A DNA stretch of 64,000 bases from DASUAS01 sp963809795 (GTDB lineage: Bacteria; Actinomycetota; Acidimicrobiia; IMCC26256; DASPTH01). Shown here one piece after another: positions 58,926 to 64,000 of this stretch (positions within the stretch are counted from its first letter, which is position 1; every line of letters starts with the position of its first letter). The position numbers and the translations under genes were made by a program. Where the stretch lies: assembly GCA_963809795.1 (NCBI GenBank), contig CAWELN010000025.1:62001-126000 (forward strand). The letters run 5' to 3'. The notes under the pieces are model-generated. The model was not told the origin of the DNA. It saw only the letters and a program-made list of their open reading frames with translations, and did not search any database.

Positions 58926-60107
58926 ATGGTGCAACTGGCCGAGGGCATCCGAATCGTCGATGCCGACGCTCACATGACCGAGCGTCACGATCTCTTCACC
59001 GAGCGAGCTCCGAAGGGTTACGAGGACCGCGTGCCACACGTCGTGAAGATCGACGGGATGGACACGTGGGTCATCGACGGCCACACCTTCGGCAAGGCGG
59101 GCTCGGGTGGCACCATCGACCACGACGGCAAGAAGCACCCGTACATCGAGTCCCAGGGCGGGTCGTGGAGCATCGACGACGTGCACCGCGCGGCGTGGGA
59201 CCCCGCCGAGCGATTGAAGGTGATGGACGCGTTCGGCATCGACTCCCAGGTCATCTACCCCAACGCGATCGGCATCGGCGGGCAGAACCTCGTCAACACG
59301 GTGAAGGATCCTTCCCTGGTGCTGCTCTGCGTGCAGCTGTACAACGACGCCCTGGCCGAGGTGCAGGAGGAGTCGAACCATCGCCTCCTCCCGATGCCGA
59401 TCATGCCGGCGTGGAGCATCGACGACTGCGTGCGCGAGGCGCAGCGCTGCGCGGCGATGGGATACCGCGGTGTGAACATGACGTCGGATCCGCAGGATTC
59501 GGGGTCCCCCGACCTCGGGAGCCCGGCCTGGGATCCGTTCTGGGACGTGTGCGAGGACCTGCGGCTGCCCGTGCACTTCCACATCGGCGCCAGCCAGACG
59601 TCGCTGAGCTACTTCGGCACCACCTTCTGGCCGAGCCAGGACGACTACGTCAAGCCTGCGATCGGTGGCGCGTCGTTGTTCCAGAACAACTCCCGGCTCC
59701 TCCTCAACAGCGCGTACTCGGGGATGTTCGATCGTCACCCGAACCTGAAGATGGTGTCGGTGGAGAGCGGCATCGGCTGGATCCCCTTCATGCTCGAGGC
59801 GATGGACTACGAGCTGGAGGAGAACGCCCCCGAGCACGCCAAGAAGCTCCAGAAGCTGCCGTCGGAGTACTTCCGCGACCACTGGTACGCGACGGTCTGG
59901 TTCGAGAACGGCCGCGGCAACCTGCAACAGCTCATCGACAACGTCGGTGAGGACAACGTCATGTTCGAAACCGACTTCCCGCACCCCACCTGCCTCTACC
60001 CGAGCCCGCTCGCGGCCGTCGGGGAGAAGATCGGTGCGCTCCGACCCGAGACCCAGCGCAAGGTGATGGGAGACAACGCGGTCGACCTGTACCGCATCGA
60101 CGACTGA
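58926..60107 (+). CDS. Amidohydrolase-2 family metal-dependent hydrolase
   Basis: A TIM-barrel enzyme of 393 aa related to ACMSD and similar decarboxylases. The metal-binding HxH at strand 1 appears as VDADAHMTERHD (Asp-x-Ala-His), with LPVHFHIGASQTSLSY providing the strand-5/6 His and VMFETDFPHPTCLYP the catalytic Asp region. The ATG at 58926 has GGAGGAG 7 nt upstream; upstream GTG and TTG codons in frame are less likely. It may hydrolyse or decarboxylate a carboxylated ring compound. No pathway neighbours point to a substrate. Stops converge with the methyltransferase gene 19 nt away. Confidence 0.82.
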   Translation: MVQLAEGIRIVDADAHMTERHDLFTERAPKGYEDRVPHVVKIDGMDTWVIDGHTFGKAGSGGTIDHDGKKHPYIESQGGSWSIDDVHRAAWDPAERLKVMDAFGIDSQVIYPNAIGIGGQNLVNTVKDPSLVLLCVQLYNDALAEVQEESNHRLLPMPIMPAWSIDDCVREAQRCAAMGYRGVNMTSDPQDSGSPDLGSPAWDPFWDVCEDLRLPVHFHIGASQTSLSYFGTTFWPSQDDYVKPAIGGASLFQNNSRLLLNSAYSGMFDRHPNLKMVSVESGIGWIPFMLEAMDYELEENAPEHAKKLQKLPSEYFRDHWYATVWFENGRGNLQQLIDNVGEDNVMFETDFPHPTCLYPSPLAAVGEKIGALRPETQRKVMGDNAVDLYRIDD

Positions 60108-60126
60108 GCCGAGCGCGCCAGACCGA

Positions 60127-61038
60127 TCAGGCGATCCGCGCCACCACGATCTGGCGCGATGCCGCGACGAAGGCGTCAGCGCGATGCGCGACACCCCGGG
60201 GGTCATCGGCGTCGCCCAGCACGTCGAGCGCGTGCAGGTCATCGGCCGAGAGGCGGTCTTCCAACTGGTGTCGGGCGCGACTGATGCGCCGCACGACGAC
60301 GTCACGCGCGGTCTCCGAGAGCGGCGGGTCGAAGCGCTCGCGCGCGACCCGTGTCCCGACCACGTCGAATCCGGCTGCGGCGAGCAGCGCCCCGAGCTCC
60401 GTCGAGGGCGCACTGCCGGCCAGGCCGGCGCGCATGGCCGCGAACCACTCGGACTCGGCCCGGTCGAGCCGGTCGGCAAGTCCCGGTTCACCGACGTCGA
60501 GGTCGTCGGGCAGGACTCGCATCGGTTCGGCGATCTCGGCGACGGCAAGCAGCCCGGACGGTTCGAGCCGGCCGCGAAGCTCTCGGAGCGCGCCGGTCTC
60601 GTCGCCGATGTGGTGGAGCGACATCGACGCCCAGATCACGTCGGCGGGATCGAGATCGTCGAGGCCGTCGGGCAGTTCCGCGAGGTGGGTGCTGACCCGT
60701 CCGGCGAGGCCGTGCGCAGCGGCGCGTCGTGTCGCGCGCTCGAGCATGGCGGGCGATCCGTCGACTGCGATCACGTGCGCGTCGGGGAACCGCCGGGCCA
60801 GCTCGCACGTGCCGACACCGGGTCCGCTGCCGATGTCGAGCACGCGCCGGACGGGCGGCGCATCCGGTCCGCGCAGCTCGTCGATCCAGCGGGCGGTGTC
60901 GGTGACGAAGCTGAGCAGCAGCTCGCCTTCGAGCTCGGCGTCCACGGCCAGCGCTTCCCAGTCGGCTTCGTCGAGGTGGACGTGTCCGTGGCCGTGCGGT
61001 TGGTGTGCTCCCACGATCGTGATGGTAGGTAGGTCCAT
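60127..61038 (-). CDS. Class I SAM-dependent methyltransferase
   Basis: The Rossmann methyltransferase core has the SAM motif RRVLDIGSGPGVGTCELARR, HVIAVDGSPAMLERATRRAA and DPADVIWASMSLHHIGDETG. The N terminus is His-rich (GAHQPHGHGHVHLDEADWEA), which could bind a metal. The start at 61038 (MDLPTITIV) is chosen because the longer frame to 61170 overlaps a cupin-gene remnant. Length is 303 aa. A C-terminal helical domain follows (PSTELGALLAAAGFDVVGTR onward). The methyl acceptor is unknown. Confidence 0.8.
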   Translation of the reverse strand: MDLPTITIVGAHQPHGHGHVHLDEADWEALAVDAELEGELLLSFVTDTARWIDELRGPDAPPVRRVLDIGSGPGVGTCELARRFPDAHVIAVDGSPAMLERATRRAAAHGLAGRVSTHLAELPDGLDDLDPADVIWASMSLHHIGDETGALRELRGRLEPSGLLAVAEIAEPMRVLPDDLDVGEPGLADRLDRAESEWFAAMRAGLAGSAPSTELGALLAAAGFDVVGTRVARERFDPPLSETARDVVVRRISRARHQLEDRLSADDLHALDVLGDADDPRGVAHRADAFVAASRQIVVARIA

Positions 61039-61060
61039 CCCGGACGCGACTGGTTCGTAG

Positions 61061-61234
61061 CGTCGCGGAGCCCGCGAGCATCTGGTCGAAGCGGGCCAGG
61101 CCGCCGAATTCGACACCATGACACCGCACTGGATCGCCGGGCACGGCGCGCCGGTCGAGATCCTGACCATCTTCGATCGCGACGGCGAGCACGCGCATCT
61201 CCGGGCCGCGCCGCCTCACCGCCCGCGGAAGTAG
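61061..61234 (+). pseudogene. Remnant of a cupin-domain (XRE-cupin type) gene
   Basis: After an in-frame TAG at 61058, the frame reads EHLVEAGQAAEFDTMTPHW, then GAPVEILTIFDRDGEHAHLR, and stops at 61232. 'DTMTPHW' and the 'EILxIF...GExxHxR' pattern match the end of cupin domains found in XRE-cupin regulators. No start codon or helix-turn-helix part remains, so it is probably a decayed 3' fragment. Confidence 0.5.
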
Positions 61235-61434
61235 CGGAGACGGCGACCGCGCCGCGACGAGGGGTCTCTCCGTGCTCCTGGCCGGCCACACGACCCTTCG
61301 GCATGGAGGGCAGCCGGTAGCAGGAAGGGGGGCTGCCCGGGCAGACAACGCCCGCGGTGGACCGCGAGGATCACTCAGAGCGGCGCGCATCGTTGGTGAC
61401 CATGACTTGGTGACCAGGAGAGGGGAGCGAGACG

Positions 61435-61599
61435 ATGGCGAAGTACGAGATGGTGTACGGGGACGACGAACAAGTCGTCCGCGAGACGTTCGAAGACGTC
61501 CGATTGGAACGCGAGGACGGTTGGGTCGTGGTGTTTCGAGGGAAGGAAGCGATCCTTCGGGTGAGCGACGACCACGTGCACTCGCTGAAGCGCCTCTGA
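61435..61599 (+). CDS. Small acidic protein (54 aa), unknown function
   Basis: The ATG at 61435 has GGGGAG 9 nt upstream. The frame reads MAKYEMVYGDDEQVVRETFE, then DVRLEREDGWVVVFRGKEAI and LRVSDDHVHSLKRL. It is predicted to be mostly beta with charged ends, and no signal or membrane segment is seen. The stop is 3 nt before the STAS gene start, so both are probably one transcript. No family is recognised. Confidence 0.65.
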   Translation: MAKYEMVYGDDEQVVRETFEDVRLEREDGWVVVFRGKEAILRVSDDHVHSLKRL

Positions 61600-61602
61600 G
61601 CC

Positions 61603-61986
61603 GTGGAGTGCGCGCCGCGAGAGACCGCGTGCACGGTCGGGGACATTCCGGTGCTCGACGATGGGGTCACCCATCCCGTGGCGGCCACGCTCAGTGACTT
61701 CTCGATCTTCCGGCGTGTGGTGAACGGGTGCCTCATCCTGCGCGTCACGGGTGAGCTCGACCTGGCCACCGTCCCGTTGCTCGACCGGGCACTGCACGCG
61801 ACGTCCGAGCACGTCACGATCGACGCCCGTGACCTGACGTTCATCGACGCCCACGGGATCGGTGCCCTGATCGCCGCACACGCACGGACCGGTGTGTCGG
61901 TTCGACACGCCCGTCCCGGTTGCAGACGTGTGTTCGCGCTCTGTGCGCTCGGTCACCTGCTCGACGACAGACCGCCACGATCCTGA
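61603..61986 (+). CDS. STAS-domain protein (anti-sigma-factor-antagonist-like)
   Basis: A 127-aa protein. The STAS core is LILRVTGELDLATVPLLDRA, then SEHVTIDARDLTFIDAHGIG and ALIAAHARTGVSVRHARPGC. In SpoIIAA-type antagonists the motif is D-S-(S/A)-G with a phosphorylated Ser; here it is DAHG, so the phospho-Ser is absent and kinase-controlled switching is unlikely. A 35-residue N-terminal extension precedes the domain. The GTG at 61603 follows the small-protein gene closely. The next gene is a cyclase-ATPase. Confidence 0.8.
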   Translation: MECAPRETACTVGDIPVLDDGVTHPVAATLSDFSIFRRVVNGCLILRVTGELDLATVPLLDRALHATSEHVTIDARDLTFIDAHGIGALIAAHARTGVSVRHARPGCRRVFALCALGHLLDDRPPRS

Positions 61987-62151
61987 ACGCGTTGCCGAAG
62001 CCACGCGAGCGAGCGGAACTTGTAGGACGTCTCGAACCCAACGTGTGCCGATCGGCTGAAGGCCTTGTTCTCCTTGTCGCCGCCCGCGTGACGTCGTCGC
62101 CGCTGCCTGCTTGAATTGGGCCCCGCGGGTGGGCGCGGAGATGAGGGGCCA

Positions 62152-64000
62152 TTGACCGGATTGCCTTCGGGAACGGTCACGTTCTTGTTCACCGATCTGG
62201 TTGGTTCGACGCGTCTGTGGGAGGACCATCCCGAGGCGATGCAGGAAGCGCTGGCGCGTCACGACGCGATCTTGCGCACCGCGATCGAGGTGCACGACGG
62301 GCACGTGGTGAAGATGACGGGCGACGGCGCGCACGCGGCGTTCGTCACTGCTGACGCGGCGGCCGGTGCTGCCGTCGACGCCCAGCTCGCGCTCGCGGCC
62401 GAGGCATGGGGTGAGACCGGTGAGCTCCGAGTGCGTATGGGCTTGCACACCGGCCCCGCCGAACAGCGCGATGGCGACTATTTCGGCACGGCCGTGAACC
62501 GCGCGGCCCGGATCATGAGCGCGGCGCACGGCGGTCAGATTGTGGTGTCGCTGGCGTGCGAGGAACTCCTCCGCGACGCGATGCCGGACGAGTACACGCT
62601 GGTCGATCTCGGCGAGCACCGCCTGCGGGACCTGTCCCGAGCGGAGCGAGCGTTCCAACTCGAAGGTCCCGGGCTCGCGACGACGTTCCCCCATTTGCAG
62701 TCGCTCGATGCGTTCCCGGGGAACCTGCCGGTGCAGTTGACCTCGTTCGTGGGCCGTGACGACGATGTCGCAGGGTTGGCGAAGGCACTCGCCGAGTCGC
62801 GGCTGGTCACGCTCACGGGTGTGGGTGGTGTGGGCAAGACCCGCCTCGCGCTCCAGGTCGCGGCGGAAGTGCTCCCGCGGTTCGCGGACGGCGTGTGGTT
62901 GTGTGAGCTGGCTGCGACCAACGACGCTGACCTGCTCGCGCAGGTGGTCGTCGCGGCGTTGGCGGTGCAGTCACGGCCGGGGCGATCGCTGGCGGAGAGT
63001 GTGTGCGACTATCTCTCGGGGAAGCAGGCGTTGATCGTGCTCGACAACTGCGAGCACCTTCTGGACGAGGCGGCGGCGCTCGCCGAGGCGATGTTGCGTG
63101 CCGCGCTGGGGGTGCGAGTGCTCGCAACGAGCCGCGAGCCGCTCGGCGTGGCGGGGGAGCGGCTGTTGGGGGTGCCGTCGCTCGACGTTGCGTCCGCGTC
63201 GGAGTCGAACCTGGAGGCGATCGCGGCGTGTGAGGCGGTGCAGTTGTTCATGGATCGCGCTGCGGCGACCCGGTCGGGTCTGGAGCTCGACGGGACGAAC
63301 GCGGAGCAGATCGTGGAGATCTGTCGACGACTCGACGCGATCCCATTGGCGATCGAGCTGGCGGCGGCGCGCGTCACGAGCATGAGTCCGGGCGAGATCG
63401 CGGGGCTGCTCGACGAACGGTTCCGGCTCCTCACCGGCGGGCGCCGTCGCGGAGTCGAGCGGCATCAGACGTTGCGGGCGACCGTCGAATGGTCCTATTC
63501 GCTCCTCGACGAACGCGAGCGCATCGTCTTCGATCGTGTCGGCGTCTTCGCCGGGAGCTTCGACGCAGATGCCGCCACCGCGGTGGCAGGAGACGACGAG
63601 CTCGAAGCCTGGGACGTCCGAGACGGCCTCGACGACCTGGCCGCCAAGTCGATGATCCAACTCGACGACGGACCCGACGCCACCACGCGCTTTCGTCTCC
63701 TCGAAACCCTGCGCCAATACGCACTCGAACGCCTCGACGACACCGGTCAGACCGAGGAACACCGCCGCCGCCACGCCGAGCACTACGCCGGCTTCGCGGA
63801 AGCTGCCGGCCCCGGCCTGGAAGGACCCGACGAGGCCGCGTGGTTCCTCCGCTTCGACGCCGAGCTCGACGATCTGCGCGCCGCGGTCGCCTGGGCGCTC
63901 GACGCCCCAACCCAGGCCGACGCCGAGCTTGGTCTGCGGATCGTCGCCCCGCTCGTCGGCCAGTCCTTCTATCGTCCGTCGGCCGGCCTGGGCGAGTGGG
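62152..64000 (+). CDS. Class III adenylate/guanylate cyclase fused to AfsR/LuxR-type ATPase, partial
   Basis: The frame opens with TTG at 62152 (ribosome site GAGGGG upstream) and runs off the window end. Residues 1-175 are a class III cyclase domain: VTFLFTDLVGSTRLWEEHPE, VVKMTGDGAHAAFVTADAAA (second metal Asp) and YFGTAVNRAARIMSAAHGG (Asn and Arg of the transition-state site), so it looks active. An NB-ARC/AAA module follows (LTSFVGRDDDVAGLAKALAE, LVTLTGVGGVGKTRLALQV, ALIVLDNCEHLLDEAAA, RVLATSREPLGVAGERLLGV). The segment RFRLLETLRQYALERLDDT leads into TPR-like repeats. Such proteins are abundant STAND-type signal switches in actinobacteria. The C terminus is outside the window. Confidence 0.9.
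   Translation, partial: MTGLPSGTVTFLFTDLVGSTRLWEDHPEAMQEALARHDAILRTAIEVHDGHVVKMTGDGAHAAFVTADAAAGAAVDAQLALAAEAWGETGELRVRMGLHTGPAEQRDGDYFGTAVNRAARIMSAAHGGQIVVSLACEELLRDAMPDEYTLVDLGEHRLRDLSRAERAFQLEGPGLATTFPHLQSLDAFPGNLPVQLTSFVGRDDDVAGLAKALAESRLVTLTGVGGVGKTRLALQVAAEVLPRFADGVWLCELAATNDADLLAQVVVAALAVQSRPGRSLAESVCDYLSGKQALIVLDNCEHLLDEAAALAEAMLRAALGVRVLATSREPLGVAGERLLGVPSLDVASASESNLEAIAACEAVQLFMDRAAATRSGLELDGTNAEQIVEICRRLDAIPLAIELAAARVTSMSPGEIAGLLDERFRLLTGGRRRGVERHQTLRATVEWSYSLLDERERIVFDRVGVFAGSFDADAATAVAGDDELEAWDVRDGLDDLAAKSMIQLDDGPDATTRFRLLETLRQYALERLDDTGQTEEHRRRHAEHYAGFAEAAGPGLEGPDEAAWFLRFDAELDDLRAAVAWALDAPTQADAELGLRIVAPLVGQSFYRPSAGLGEW

Noticed and set aside
58692..60548. Open frame of 618 codons on the minus strand opposite the amidohydrolase
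   Set aside because: The translation is a low-complexity mirror of the amidohydrolase gene, and the sense frame has clear metal-binding motifs and a strong ribosome site.

Overview
The window is very GC-rich, gene-dense DNA from an actinobacterium. The sequence evidence is a WhiB protein, a GlnR-like orphan regulator beside three glutamine synthetases, an acyl-CoA carboxylase epsilon subunit, a HAIR-type heat-shock operator, an IdeR-type iron box, a Streptomyces-type crotonyl-CoA carboxylase/reductase, and many genes with a TAnnnT box 6-8 nt before the start codon (a leaderless-mRNA signature). The class is probably Acidimicrobiia, but that is inference from gene content, not a phylogeny. No prophage, insertion sequence, CRISPR array or rRNA was seen. 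There is one tRNA, tRNA-Pro(CGG).

Layout. 1-1.9 kb: an ABM-like fragment, a secreted esterase and a VOC protein. 2.0-6.8 kb: nitrogen assimilation (glnA, glnII, a GSI-alpha synthetase and a GlnR-like regulator). 6.8-10.4 kb: membrane proteins, a dispersed hairpin repeat, a compact molybdenum-hydroxylase fusion and a Tat-exported thioredoxin-fold protein. 10.5-12.8 kb: Fe-S module (SufR-like regulator and erpA, divergent from mrp). 12.9-14.8 kb: double cupredoxin and an MBL hydrolase. 14.8-18.0 kb: selA-selB. 18.0-21.8 kb: whiB, an NfeD-type membrane protein and two coupled ArsA-like ATPases. 21.9-25.6 kb: receiver protein, tRNA-Pro, NmrA, HAD and thioredoxin-like genes. 25.6-27.9 kb: orphan znuA under a Zur-like box, divergent from a Pycsar-effector-like (DUF5706) membrane protein and a K+ channel. 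27.9-31.7 kb: asd/lysC, a cyclophilin, and bfd-bfr under an iron box. 31.7-46.4 kb: acyl-CoA metabolism (hbd, ethylmalonyl-CoA mutase, acyl-CoA synthetase, accD-accE, epimerase, ccr, thiolase), with a peptidoglycan hydrolase, PadR, a phosphoesterase and hsp20 between. 46.4-51.2 kb: membrane proteins and dnaX-ybaB-recR. 51.2-58.8 kb: an autoregulated ArsR-SRPBCC-SRPBCC fusion, then a five-gene MacAB-like operon with two adaptors and a secreted DUF5666 protein. 58.9-64 kb: amidohydrolase, methyltransferase, cupin remnant, small protein, STAS protein and a class III cyclase-ATPase cut by the window end.

How the genes fit together. Thiolase, hbd, ccr, epimerase, ethylmalonyl-CoA mutase and propionyl-CoA carboxylase beta make up much of the ethylmalonyl-CoA route for acetyl-CoA/butyryl-CoA/propionyl-CoA. 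The nitrogen, Fe-S, iron-storage and zinc genes each sit next to a recognisable regulator or operator. The most promising under-described units are the DUF5706-like/K+ channel pair, the double-adaptor ABC/DUF5666 operon, the structured leader of the peptidoglycan hydrolase, and the 59-60 nt dispersed repeat.

Caution. Seven genes are broken by nine single-base indels. Several of these are losses of one base in a G/C run, so sequencing error is a likely cause and these genes may be intact in the organism.
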